Source: Streptomyces antibioticus (GTDB lineage Bacteria > Actinomycetota > Actinomycetes > Streptomycetales > Streptomycetaceae). From it: DNA of 64,000 nucleotides. Positions 45,407-53,078 of the stretch are shown here, piece after piece. Made by a program: the position numbers and the translations under genes. The notes beneath the pieces were generated by a model, which saw only the letters and a program-made list of their open reading frames with translations, was not told the origin of the DNA and ran no database searches. The stretch is taken from the NCBI RefSeq assembly GCF_002019855.1, contig NZ_CM007717.1, forward strand, positions 2,916,645-2,980,644. The letters run 5' to 3'. Position 1 is the first letter of the stretch. Every line of letters starts with the position of its first letter.

Positions 45407-45969
45407 ACACGCGGACCACGTTCGAGGACCGGCTGCTGGACGAGCTGAAGAAGGAGATCGGCCTGCGGGACGGCGCGGCGCCGGACACAGGGGCGCGACG
45501 GCTGATCACACCCCGGCGGATCGCCGTCGCCCTGGCCGCCTGTGTCGTGGCGGGGCTCGCGGTGGTGGCCGCGCCGGGCTCGCCGGCCGGGTCGACGGCG
45601 TACGCGGTGGAACGCCACCGCGACGGCAGTGTCACGCTCACTCTCAAGAAGGCGGAGATGGACGCCGTGGCCCTGAGCGATCTGAAGCGGCAATTGCGCG
45701 CGGACGGCATCAGCGTGTCCTGGGGCAGGCAGGTGCCCGTGAGCCGTTGCATTCCCGTCGACCTCGAAGACCTCACCACCACGACGGACGACAGAGACCA
45801 CTCGGACAAGGACGGATTCGTCCCGTCCGTCCGCCCCTTGAAGGAGCTTCTCCTGCACCCGGGCGACACGGTGGTCTTCGACGACCGGGGCCGGCCGGTG
45901 AAGCCCGCCGACGGGGAGGCCGTGCGGTTCGTCCCTGTCTGCATCAGCGATCTGCTGTCGCAGCCCTAG
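45403..45969 (+). CDS. Single-TM protein, possible anti-sigma partner
   Basis: 188-residue membrane protein co-translated with the ECF sigma gene (ATGA overlap). A cytoplasmic N-terminal stretch of about 38 residues (FEDRLLDELKKEIGLRD) precedes one membrane segment (RIAVALAACVVAGLAVVAAPG); the outer domain has KDGSVTLTLKKAEMDAVALSDLKRQLRADGI-like alternation and two Cys (SRCIPVD, VCISD). The cytoplasmic part is too short for a typical anti-sigma domain and has no HxxxCxxC zinc motif. The family is annotated in other actinobacteria only as a hypothetical protein; the anti-sigma role is inference from position. Confidence 0.7.
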   Translation: MNTRTTFEDRLLDELKKEIGLRDGAAPDTGARRLITPRRIAVALAACVVAGLAVVAAPGSPAGSTAYAVERHRDGSVTLTLKKAEMDAVALSDLKRQLRADGISVSWGRQVPVSRCIPVDLEDLTTTTDDRDHSDKDGFVPSVRPLKELLLHPGDTVVFDDRGRPVKPADGEAVRFVPVCISDLLSQP

Positions 45970-46118
45970 TTGAACAGCGCGTACAACCGCTCCAGCCTTT
46001 CCCGGTACTTGTCCGCGCCGCACACCGCGATGCGCGACCTTGAGACCAGCGCAGAGTCCAGCGGCGCGGAGGGCCCGCCCGAACAGATGCAGCCCCTTGC
46101 CCGGCAAGCCCTGGACGA
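45966..46118 (-). pseudogene. Possible C-terminal remnant of a gene interrupted near the IS element
   Basis: On the minus strand a frame open for 50 codons, without a start, ends in a helix-like KYRERLERLYALFN and a stop that overlaps the previous gene's stop; an in-frame stop (46119-46121) closes it upstream. This looks like the end of a gene whose front is lost or frame-shifted. A competing plus-strand reading (46030-46167, ending ARQALDDYEQHARR) also has reasonable codon use. Both readings cannot be coding; either could be debris left beside the IS630 insertion 60 bases away. Confidence 0.35.
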
Positions 46119-46182
46119 CTACGAGCAACACGCGCGTCGAAGATCGTTTATTCCAAGACACGAATAGTCGTGTTCCGTCATA

Positions 46183-47288
46183 TTGATCCGAAACGGTTTG
46201 GGTTCTGGGTCGTTGGAGGGGTGTGAGCGATCTGGTGGGGGACGCGCGGCATCTGTCGCCGTCGGCGCAGGAGGCCCTGCGGCTGCGGGCGGTGGCCGCG
46301 TTGGTGGCGGGGCGGGACCGTGAGGACGTGGCGGCGGTGTTCGGGGTGTCGCTGAAGGCCGTCGACATCTGGTGGGCGAAGTGGCTGGCCGGCGGTCGGG
46401 AGGCTCTGGTGATGCGGCCGCGTGGTAAGCCGGTCGGGGTGCACCAGGTGCTCGGGGAGGCCGAGCAGGCCGCTGTGCGGCAGGCGGTCCTCGATCACCG
46501 GCCCTGTGACGTGGGGCTGAGTGGGCAGTTGTGGACGCGGCGGCTGATCGGTGACCTGATCGCGAAGCTGTACCGGGTACGGCTGACCGAACCGGGGGTG
46601 GGCAAGTACCTGAAGCGGTGGGGTCTTTCCTTCCAGCGCCCGGACAAGAGGGCCGTCGAGCAGGACCCCGAGGCCGTCCGGCGCTGGCACGCCGAGACCT
46701 GGCCCAAGATCCGGGCGAGGGCGAAGGAGGACGGTGGGGAGATTCTCTTCGCCGACCAGGTCGGCATCCGCTCCGACCAGGTCACAGGCCGCACCTGGGG
46801 AGAGAAGGGCAAGACCCCCGTCGTGCGACGGGCCGGGAACCGGTTCTCGGTGAACGCGATGTCGGCGATCAGCACCAAGGGCCGGATGCACTTCATGGTC
46901 TTCACCGAGAGTTTCACCGCCGAGGTGATGTGCCGCTTCCTGGACCGGCTCGCCGGCCACTTCGACCACAAGGTCCATCTCGTGGTCGACGGGCACTCCG
47001 CCCACCGCTCGAAGAAGGTCCGCGACTGGCTCGCAGCCCACCCCGACGACGTCGAGCTGCACTTCCTGCCCCCGTACTCGCCCGAGCTCAACCCCGACGA
47101 ACTCGTCAACGCCGACCTCAAGCACAGCCTGCCCAAGCAGCACCGAGCCCGGAACCAGGCCGAACTCGCCGCCGAGACCCGCCGCTTCTTCCGCAGACGC
47201 CAGCGCCAGCCGCACATCGTCCGCGGCTACTTCGGCGGCCCACACGTCCGCTACGTCCTGGACGAGAACCCCATGAGTTTCTGATCAA
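46183..47288 (+). mobile_element. IS630-family insertion sequence, apparently intact
   Basis: The ends form matching inverted repeats: left TTGATCCGAAAC...GGGTTCT (46183-46206) and right, read inwards, TTGATCAGAAAC...GGGTTCT (47288-47265). TA dinucleotides flank both ends (46181-46182 and 47289-47290), the target duplication expected for IS630/Tc1-type transposition. The 1106-bp element carries one complete transposase gene. Confidence 0.88.
46223..47284 (+). CDS. IS630-family transposase
   Basis: DDE transposase of 353 residues for the surrounding insertion sequence. The N-terminal helix-turn-helix region (RDREDVAAVFGVSLKAVDIWWAKWL) is followed by a winged-helix-like part and the catalytic domain with Asp in ILFADQVGIRSD, Asp in HLVVDGHSAH and Glu in PPYSPELNPDE. 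The frame is uninterrupted, so the enzyme may be active. GTG start with GGAGGGG upstream. It nearly fills the element; the right inverted repeat lies inside its 3' end. Confidence 0.93.
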   Translation: MSDLVGDARHLSPSAQEALRLRAVAALVAGRDREDVAAVFGVSLKAVDIWWAKWLAGGREALVMRPRGKPVGVHQVLGEAEQAAVRQAVLDHRPCDVGLSGQLWTRRLIGDLIAKLYRVRLTEPGVGKYLKRWGLSFQRPDKRAVEQDPEAVRRWHAETWPKIRARAKEDGGEILFADQVGIRSDQVTGRTWGEKGKTPVVRRAGNRFSVNAMSAISTKGRMHFMVFTESFTAEVMCRFLDRLAGHFDHKVHLVVDGHSAHRSKKVRDWLAAHPDDVELHFLPPYSPELNPDELVNADLKHSLPKQHRARNQAELAAETRRFFRRRQRQPHIVRGYFGGPHVRYVLDENPMSF

Positions 47289-47360
47289 TAGACACGTCCC
47301 CTCGGTCTGCCTAGCGTCGTCCCCAAGGGTCGGGAAGCGCCCGGTCGGAAGGGGCCCACG

Positions 47361-47573
47361 ATGGCAGGCCGAGAACGCCTTACCCGTCTCACAGGAACGG
47401 TCAACGGACCGAACTGTGATGACGACGACTGCCCCAACGTGTACGCCACGGAGCACGGCACGTTCGTGGTTCAGGGAGACGCCTACGGGGGCTTCACGGT
47501 GCCGGACGGCGAAGGACTCGTAGAGATTCCTGAGCACATTCTCAGGGAGGCTGTGCGTGCTCTCGGATGGTGA
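47361..47573 (+). CDS. Small protein of XRE/DUF6879 cluster
   Basis: Function unknown. The 70-residue, acidic protein has a four-Asp run with Cys on either side (GPNCDDDDCPNVYAT) and beta-like strands (GTFVVQGDAYGGFTVPDGE). GGAAGGGG lies six bases before the ATG. It overlaps the DUF6879 gene by 17 bases. Similar small genes precede XRE/DUF397-type pairs in actinobacterial accessory regions, which is the reason for considering it part of the cluster. Confidence 0.65.
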   Translation: MAGRERLTRLTGTVNGPNCDDDDCPNVYATEHGTFVVQGDAYGGFTVPDGEGLVEIPEHILREAVRALGW

Positions 47574-48075
47574 GTGGCGGAAGGTGTTCGACGCATTCCA
47601 ATACGATGCATGGCGCTTTGAGGCCCAACCGACCTACACCATGCCGCGCGAGAGTGAGAACGTGGCTCGCTTTCTGCGAGGCGAAGACAAACCCGCTGAC
47701 CACAACACAAAGTGGCACACGCGCGTCAGGGAGTATCGCGAAGCAGGCAAGAAGATCGGGCGGGTACGCGTCGTGCGGCAACCACTCACGGACTACCAGC
47801 GGTACCAATTCGCATGGGGAATCCCTGGCAACATCGCGGCGGGCGAAGACATTCGAATCCTCGATGTCACGCACGAAGACTACGGCCTTCCCGTTTCCGG
47901 ACAAGATTGGTGGATGTTCGACGAGTCCACCGTTGTCCATCTGAACTTTCGGCCGGACGGAACTCAGATCGGCCGTGAAATCCACGAGGGCGACGTGGAA
48001 AAGTTCCGCTCCTGGAAACGCACGGCTCTCGCCGCAGCAATACCGTTCAGCGAGTACACGAAAGAGCGCGGGTGA
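47557..48075 (+). CDS. DUF6879 family protein
   Basis: 172-residue cytoplasmic protein with the DUF6879 pattern: FDAFQYDAWRFEAQPTY, RVREYREAGKKIGRVRVVRQPLTDYQRYQF, GEDIRILDVTHEDYGLP and DWWMFDESTVVHLNFRPDGTQIG. The molecular role of the family is not established. GTG at 47557 has GGGAGG six bases upstream. Codon use is visibly less GC-rich than in the neighbours. Its stop overlaps the XRE gene's GTG (GTGA). Confidence 0.8.
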   Translation: MLSDGEWRKVFDAFQYDAWRFEAQPTYTMPRESENVARFLRGEDKPADHNTKWHTRVREYREAGKKIGRVRVVRQPLTDYQRYQFAWGIPGNIAAGEDIRILDVTHEDYGLPVSGQDWWMFDESTVVHLNFRPDGTQIGREIHEGDVEKFRSWKRTALAAAIPFSEYTKERG

Positions 48076-48911
48076 CACTTGAGCCAGAACAGTTGGGCCG
48101 GTCGAAGGCCGACCTAGCTGAAACTCTGCGCGACTTGCGAAAGCGAGCCGGTCTCACTGGGGACCGGCTCGCCAAGCGTTGCGCCATGAGTCAGTCGAAA
48201 ATCAGCAAGATCGAGACGGGAAAAACGACGGCTTCGCTCATAGACGTCGAACGCATATTGCGAGCCGTGGAGGCACCTCCGGAACTTGTCAGCGAGGTGA
48301 TGGCACTGGCCAGGATGGCCAACACCGAGTGGCAGGACAAGCGTTCCTCTTGGCGCAGGGGCCTTGAGAAACGGCAAGCGGAGCTGGCTGCACTGGAATC
48401 CGAGTCAACGGAAATGCGCTACTTCTTGCCGTCCATGCTGACTGGACTTTTGGCTACTCCTGAGTATGTGAGGGCCAGTCTCACCCATGCTCCAGGGGAC
48501 ACTTCCAAAACCGTCGCCCGTAAGTTGGAACGCCAATCTGTCTTGTACGACACGTCAAAGCGGTTCACCTTCTTGCTCACTGAACAGGCAATCAGGTGGG
48601 CCATCGTTCCCCCCTCGGCGATGGCAGTGCAGATTGATCGGCTCACATCTCTTTCCCGGCTGCCGAACATCAGGATCGGCATAGTTCCGGACGGTACGAA
48701 TATTCCGCGTGGACCGTTGAACACCTTCACTGTCTACGACGATCGCCTGGCGACCGCCGAGACCTTCACAGGAAGAATCGTTTTTCAGGACGGCCGCGAC
48801 GTAGCACAGTACCGGGAAGTCTTCGACATGTACGCGGGTTTCGCAATCTATGGCGACGAAGCCCGAGAGTATCTTGCCGCACGTGTGCAGTCTCTCTTGC
48901 GTGATCTTTAG
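48072..48911 (+). CDS. XRE-family regulator with DUF5753 domain
   Basis: 279-residue DNA-binding protein. The N-terminal helix-turn-helix (LRDLRKRAGLTGDRLAKRCAMSQSKISKIETGKTT) is followed by a DUF5753 domain (FLPSMLTGLLATPEYVRA, LLTEQAIRWAI, LPNIRIGIVPDGTNIPRGPLNTFTVYDD, YREVFDMYAGFAIYGDEAREYL). In Streptomyces such proteins usually pair with a small DUF397 partner and affect development; here the linked partner is DUF6879 instead. It overlaps the previous gene by four bases and shares the lower GC of this segment. Confidence 0.88.
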   Translation: MTLEPEQLGRSKADLAETLRDLRKRAGLTGDRLAKRCAMSQSKISKIETGKTTASLIDVERILRAVEAPPELVSEVMALARMANTEWQDKRSSWRRGLEKRQAELAALESESTEMRYFLPSMLTGLLATPEYVRASLTHAPGDTSKTVARKLERQSVLYDTSKRFTFLLTEQAIRWAIVPPSAMAVQIDRLTSLSRLPNIRIGIVPDGTNIPRGPLNTFTVYDDRLATAETFTGRIVFQDGRDVAQYREVFDMYAGFAIYGDEAREYLAARVQSLLRDL

Positions 48912-48991
48912 GCGACAACGGGAATTATTCTCGGGCCGCTTCAAACCCTCCTCTACCTTGAGTGCAACACGGAGAGGGTGGAGGGAAAGAC

Positions 48992-49342
48992 GTGGGCAAG
49001 CGGAATGTGGTTCGTGTATTGCCGTGGAAGACGACGGACGGCAAGGAATGCTTGCTCCGGAGTGACGATTCCGGAGGCGTGCTCAGCCGTCTGGCGGATG
49101 ACATGGAAGCCACGCAACTCGACATCGGGGAGAAGGTGCTTCTCCATGCGCATGAACTCCTGAGTAATCCCCGCGCCACGGAACTCGAAATGCGGTATCT
49201 CGCACGGCAGTTGACGGAGTGTCTGGGCGACGCCTTGCGGGTCGCTGGGAGCCGTGGTGCCCGTCTGGGAGTCGGCGGCACAGAGGATGACGAGGACGAC
49301 GCTGAGGAAGGGCCGGAGCTGGTCGCTGAGGCGTTCGAATGA
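48992..49342 (+). CDS. Small acidic protein of the XRE/DUF6879 cluster
   Basis: Function unknown. The 116-residue protein is mostly helical (LSRLADDMEATQLDIGEKVLLHAHELL, TELEMRYLARQLTECLGDALRVAGSRG) and ends in an acidic tail (GTEDDEDDAEEGPELVAEAFE). GTG at 48992 has GGAGGG six bases upstream, better than a longer reading. Its stop overlaps the following gene's ATG (ATGA). Confidence 0.7.
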   Translation: MGKRNVVRVLPWKTTDGKECLLRSDDSGGVLSRLADDMEATQLDIGEKVLLHAHELLSNPRATELEMRYLARQLTECLGDALRVAGSRGARLGVGGTEDDEDDAEEGPELVAEAFE

Positions 49343-49629
49343 CCACGGCGCCTGAGCACCCTCGTATCGCTGCCCGTCGAGTGGCAAGGCTCCGTAAGCC
49401 CCTGCAAGGGGAGGCCCCGTTTCACCCGAAGCCCCGCGCGGGTCGGACAGGCGGGGTACCGCGTTGGTCGCTCTGGAACTTCGGTGACCTCTGCGGGACT
49501 TGTTCCGGGCACCGTGCCATCTGGTGCGACGGGTGCTGTGGGTTCGCCGGATGCGACCTGTGCGGCTTCACGTTCAAGCGCCCCTGCCCGTCGTGCGTAG
49601 GGGGCGACGCGGAGCCAGTCTGCTGGTGA
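49339..49629 (+). CDS. Cys-rich small protein, probable zinc-binding
   Basis: 96-residue protein with an Arg-rich N-terminal half and a C-terminal half holding repeated CxxC-type pairs: LCGTCSGH, WCDGCCGFAGCDLCG and PCPSCVGG. The spacing of ten Cys resembles DnaJ-type zinc fingers. Coupled to the gene before it by ATGA overlap. No homologue with a known role comes to mind; a DNA-, RNA- or protein-binding role is inference. Confidence 0.7.
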   Translation: MTTAPEHPRIAARRVARLRKPLQGEAPFHPKPRAGRTGGVPRWSLWNFGDLCGTCSGHRAIWCDGCCGFAGCDLCGFTFKRPCPSCVGGDAEPVCW

Positions 49630-49949
49630 GACTCCAGCCCGTTGGACGACGGCGAGAGTAGGACCCGGGATGGGGGCGGCTCGTGCCGGCAGGCCGCGGT
49701 GCTACTGCCGGGGACCGCCATCTCCTGTGCCGCGACGGATGGGGTGAACCAAGCCCCGAGTGAGGGGAGTTGAGGGAAAGCACGTCGGCCGGGGTGCCCG
49801 AGACTCCCGCACAGGAAGGAGTCCGGCGGGCGGCCCCCGCCTACTCTCGTGGACGTGGGGGCGAGCCGGTCCCCGCGATGGGGGAACCTGCGGCCGCCCG
49901 TCCGTCCGGTCACGGACCCCGGGGGAGGACGGGCGGCCCGGGACTACGG
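49630..49949. other. Gene-poor stretch after the accessory cluster
   Basis: I see no convincing gene. Reading frames here lack good starts and conserved patterns. A stretch at 49868-49888 (GGTCCCCGCGATGGGGG) is a hairpin and resembles part of a type I-E CRISPR repeat, but it occurs only once. Confidence 0.5.
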
Positions 49950-50120
49950 TCACCAGCCCGAGGTGTCCCCCAAGTCCCCGGTGTCGTCGGGCTCGTAGCC
50001 GTTCTCACCGGAGACGTACTCGGACACCGAGGTGTAACCGGTGCCGTCGGCCGCCTCGATGACGTCGTCCTCGGTCAACCGGCCGTCGTCCCAGGTCTGT
50101 TCGTGCTCGTCGCTCGTCAT
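49950..50120 (-). CDS. Small acidic protein
   Basis: 56-residue very acidic protein (TSDEHEQTWDDGRLTEDDVIEAADGTGYTSVSEYVSGENGYEPDDTGDLGDTSGW). No family recognised. ATG at 50120 has AGGAGG correctly spaced, which decides the start against a longer reading. It is transcribed away from the Crp/Fnr gene, 143 bases apart. Confidence 0.65.
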   Translation of the reverse strand: MTSDEHEQTWDDGRLTEDDVIEAADGTGYTSVSEYVSGENGYEPDDTGDLGDTSGW

Positions 50121-50263
50121 CCGCTCCTCCTGGGTCCTGTCGTCGCCGACATCCTGGCGGCCGGGCGGCCCGGACGGGGGGCGAGTCGAGGAGAAAGCCG
50201 GAAAACCGGCACGCGTGGTCATGGACGTGCACAATGACGTGCCCTGGGGAAAGGGGGCGGCCC

Positions 50264-50965
50264 ATGAGGCCGATCAGGCGGACGGACGCGCCTGCCTGGG
50301 CCGCCGGGAGTCTGCTGGACACCCTGGACGCGGTGGACCGGGACGCGCTGCTGCGGCTTGGCACCCGGCGCCGGTACGCCGACCAGGACGTGCTGATGAC
50401 GGCCGGGGCGGTCGGCGACGCGGTGTACATGCTGCTCGACGGGCTGGTGCTGATCGTCGGGGAGACGGAGGACGGCGAGGGCTCGGCGCTGGCGATCCGC
50501 GCGGCGGGCGAGGTGGTCGGGGAACTGGCGGTGCTGGACGGCAGTCCGCGCTCGGCGACCGTGCGGGCCGCGGGCCCGGTGGTCGCGCTGCGGATCGCCC
50601 CGGCGTCGTTCATCGCGTTCCTGCACTCGCATCCGGCGGCCCAGTTGCAGGTGCTGCGCAGTGTGGCGCGCAAGCTGCGGTCGGCGACCCAGCGGCGGAT
50701 AGAGACCAGCGGCTGCGACGCGCGCCGCCGGCTCGCCCGGGTGCTGTACGAACTCGCGGCGGAGTACGGCAGACGGCGGCCCGACGGTTCGCTGCTCCTC
50801 GAACTGTCGCTGAGCCAGCGCGCGCTCGGCAGTCTGGCCGGAGTGTCGGTGTCGACGACGGAACGGGCACTGGCCGCCCTGCGCGCGGAGGGCCTACTCG
50901 CCACGGGCTACCGGCAGTTGGTGGTGCTGGACCCGGGCCGGCTGACGGATCTGTGCGGATACTGA
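50264..50965 (+). CDS. Crp/Fnr-family transcriptional regulator
   Basis: 233-residue regulator with an N-terminal cyclic-nucleotide-binding-fold domain (about 20-140: YADQDVLMTAGAVGDAVYMLLDGLVLI, GEVVGELAVLDGSPRSATVRA, which carries the phosphate-cassette pattern GExxxxxxxxRSAT) and a C-terminal winged helix (LSQRALGSLAGVSVSTTERALAALRAEGLL). The intact cassette suggests cAMP or cGMP binding. ATG at 50264 has GGGGG six bases upstream; a GTG ten codons earlier is possible. No linked target gene is evident. Confidence 0.9.
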   Translation: MRPIRRTDAPAWAAGSLLDTLDAVDRDALLRLGTRRRYADQDVLMTAGAVGDAVYMLLDGLVLIVGETEDGEGSALAIRAAGEVVGELAVLDGSPRSATVRAAGPVVALRIAPASFIAFLHSHPAAQLQVLRSVARKLRSATQRRIETSGCDARRRLARVLYELAAEYGRRRPDGSLLLELSLSQRALGSLAGVSVSTTERALAALRAEGLLATGYRQLVVLDPGRLTDLCGY

Positions 50966-51095
50966 ACCGGGCCCCCGCGATCCCACGACCCGGCCCCGCC
51001 GCCCCGCCCTGTTAACTCCTCCCGCCGAACCCCCCGTTGATCTTCGCCTTGCTGCACACTCCTTGCTGTTCTCCGCAGTCGACGCGGGAGGCGTC

Positions 51096-51314
51096 ATGCT
51101 TCAGATCACGACGAGCAAGGTGAGCCGCTGGGACCAGCACGGACGCGAACACGTGGTCCGGGTACGGCGGGCAGGGGTGCAGCGCACGATCAGGTGCGAC
51201 ACCTGCGGCTGGCGCAGAGGAGCGCAGTTCCTGCCCTGGCTGAAGGCGGCCGAGCACCTGGCCGAGGCCCACCAGGCGACGGTCGACCCCACGGAGGGCA
51301 AAACCACCCCCTAG
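51096..51314 (+). CDS. Small protein with CxxC motif
   Basis: 72-residue protein that reads as a single zinc-ribbon half: RTIRCDTCGWRRGAQFLPWLKAAEHLAEAHQATV, in which CDTC and the two His downstream could form a C2H2-like site. GGGAGG precedes the ATG. The stop overlaps the convergent TetR gene. Widespread in Streptomyces, to my knowledge without assigned role. Confidence 0.65.
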   Translation: MLQITTSKVSRWDQHGREHVVRVRRAGVQRTIRCDTCGWRRGAQFLPWLKAAEHLAEAHQATVDPTEGKTTP

Positions 51315-51904
51315 ATCCTGCGCAGCCCCTGGAGCAGCAGGTCCGTCACCGCCGTGAAGTCGTCGTCCGCGCCCGGCAGTTCCCACTCCCGGAAGTAGCC
51401 GGGGTCGTGGAAGCGGCCGGTGGCCTGGAAGACGGCGCGGGCGGCGGCGGCCGGGTCGGGGGCGGCGAAGGAGCCGTCGGCCACGCCGGCCGCGACGATC
51501 GCCGTGAGCTGGCCGGTCAGATCGGCGATGTGCTCGCCGACCGCCGTGCCGCTCTCGCCGGTCAGCACCATGTAGGTGGCGAACAGTTCGGGGTCGTCGC
51601 CCGCCTTGCGCCGCTTGGCCTCGAACAGCGCGGCGAGCCAGTCCCGCAGCCGGGCCTCGGGGGCGCGGCCGGAGTCGGCGGCGATCCCGGCGAGCGCCTC
51701 GGACGTACGGTCCAGCCAGCGCTTGGTCACCGCCTCCCGCAGCGCCGCCTTCGTCCGGAAGTGGCGGTACACGCTGCCGTGGCTGACGCCGAGCGCGCGG
51801 GCCACGTCCACCACGGTGGCCTTGGCGGGGCCGTGCCGGCGCAGTACCTCCTCGGTGGCTTCGAGGATGCGCTCGGCGGTCAGGGTCTCGCTGGTCGGTG
51901 CCAT
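51311..51904 (-). CDS. TetR-family transcriptional regulator
   Basis: 197-residue repressor. The N-terminal helix-turn-helix reads ILEATEEVLRRHGPAKATVVDVARALGVSHGSVYRHFRTKAALREAVTKRWL; the ligand-binding half (residues 65-190) is helical with a C-terminal FHDPGYFREWELPGADDDFTAVTDLLLQGL. It lies directly downstream of the AKR gene (25 bases), in the same transcription unit, and probably acts at the repeated operator at 52,956. Confidence 0.9.
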   Translation of the reverse strand: MAPTSETLTAERILEATEEVLRRHGPAKATVVDVARALGVSHGSVYRHFRTKAALREAVTKRWLDRTSEALAGIAADSGRAPEARLRDWLAALFEAKRRKAGDDPELFATYMVLTGESGTAVGEHIADLTGQLTAIVAAGVADGSFAAPDPAAAARAVFQATGRFHDPGYFREWELPGADDDFTAVTDLLLQGLRRI

Positions 51905-51929
51905 GAGGGAGACCGTACCCGGCGGGCGG

Positions 51930-52928
51930 TCAGGGTTCGAGGTGGGCCATCTGGGCGGCCGGGTAGCGGTCGCCGGCGGCCGCGGTGGGGGGCACGGCCC
52001 GCTCGATCGCGGCGAGGTCGGCCGCGTCCAGGGTGACGTCCAGCGCGCCGAGGGACTCCGCGAGCCGCTCCCGGGTGCGGGCGCCGACCAGCGGCACGAT
52101 GTCCCGGCCCTGGGCGAGCACCCAGGCGATGGCGATCTGCGCGACGGAGACGCCCTTGTGCTCGGCGATCTTCCGCAGCTCCTCGACGAGGCCCAGGTTG
52201 TGCCGGAGGTTCTCGCCCTGGAAGCGGGGTGCGTGAGCCCGGAAGTCGGTCGCGGGGAGCTGCCGGTCGGCGGAGAAGTGGCCGGAGATCAGACCGCGGG
52301 AGAGGACGCCGTACGCGGTGATCGCGATGCCCAGTTCACGGGTGGTGGGCAGGACGGCCCGCTCGATGCCGCGGGAGATCAGCGAGTACTCGATCTGGAG
52401 GTCGGTGATCGGGGCCGTGGCGGCGGCGCGGCGGATGGTGTCGGCGCCGACCTCGCTGAGGCCGATGTGGCGGACGTACCCCTGCTCGACCAGTTCGGCG
52501 ACGGCGCCGACGGTCTCCTCGATCGGGACGGCCGGGTCGAGCCGGGCGAGGCGGTAGACGTCGATGTGGTCGACGCCGAGGCGCTGGAGGGAGTAGGCGG
52601 CGAAGTTCTTGACGGCGGCGGGGCGGCCGTCGTAGCCGGTCCAGTTGCCGGCGGGGTCACGCAGGGCGCCGAACTTCACACTGACCAGGGCCTGTTCGCG
52701 GCGGGCCGGGGGCGCGGTGCGCAGGGCTTCGCCGATCAGCAGCTCGTTGCTGCCCATGCCGTAGAAGTCGCCGGTGTCGAGCAGGGTCACGCCGGCTTCG
52801 AGCGCGGCGTGGACGGTGGCGATGGACTCGGAGGGGTCCGCGTCGCCGTAGAGCGCGGTCATGCCCATGCAGCCGAGACCGAGGGCGGAGACCTGGGGGC
52901 CGGTGGTGCCGAGGGAACGGGTGTGCAT
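51930..52928 (-). CDS. Aldo/keto reductase with altered catalytic tetrad
   Basis: NADPH-dependent barrel reductase of 332 residues. Conserved blocks: VSALGLGCMGMTALYG, GVTLLDTGDFYGMGSNELLIGEAL (Asp and Tyr of the tetrad), VSVKFGAL (Lys), and the NADPH-binding ITAYGVLSRGLISG, VPLVGARTRERLAESLGAL. Where most family members have YxxHR, this reads VYRLARLDP, so the catalytic His is Ala. ATG at 52928 is preferred because GGAGG then lies seven bases upstream; the ATG two codons earlier is too close. Probably induced via the TetR gene behind it. Confidence 0.9.
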   Translation of the reverse strand: MHTRSLGTTGPQVSALGLGCMGMTALYGDADPSESIATVHAALEAGVTLLDTGDFYGMGSNELLIGEALRTAPPARREQALVSVKFGALRDPAGNWTGYDGRPAAVKNFAAYSLQRLGVDHIDVYRLARLDPAVPIEETVGAVAELVEQGYVRHIGLSEVGADTIRRAAATAPITDLQIEYSLISRGIERAVLPTTRELGIAITAYGVLSRGLISGHFSADRQLPATDFRAHAPRFQGENLRHNLGLVEELRKIAEHKGVSVAQIAIAWVLAQGRDIVPLVGARTRERLAESLGALDVTLDAADLAAIERAVPPTAAAGDRYPAAQMAHLEP

Positions 52929-52955
52929 CGTCATGCCTCCACCATGACATGACGA

Positions 52956-53007
52956 CTGACAGATTTCAATATCTGTCAGTCCATATCTGTCAGTCCATAC
53001 TTGTCAG
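52956..53007. promoter_or_regulatory. TetR-type operator array before the AKR gene
   Basis: CTGACAGAT (52956-52964) and its exact complement (52971-52979) enclose six bases. The right half-site repeats twice more at exact 14-base spacing: ATCTGTCAG at 52985-52993 and ACTTGTCAG at 52999-53007, each pair separated by TCCAT. One palindrome plus two extra half-sites gives a graded binding region for the TetR protein. Confidence 0.75.
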
Positions 53008-53029
53008 CACCCGGTCGCCGGGCAGCGAA

Positions 53030-53072
53030 AAGCCCACCCGCGGGCCGGCAGAACCGGCCCGCGGGTGGGCTT
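53030..53072 (-). terminator. Intrinsic terminator of glyS
   Basis: AAGCCCACCCGCGGGCCGG (53030-53048) pairs perfectly with its complement at 53054-53072 around five bases. On the minus strand it is followed by TTTTCGC (the T-run includes the end of the arm), so it is a canonical terminator 49 bases past the glyS stop codon. Confidence 0.9.
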
Positions 53073-53078
53073 CGTACA

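Noticed and set aside
49868..49888. CRISPR repeat-like sequence
   Set aside because: Resembles part of a type I-E repeat but occurs once; no second copy at spacer distance and no cas genes.
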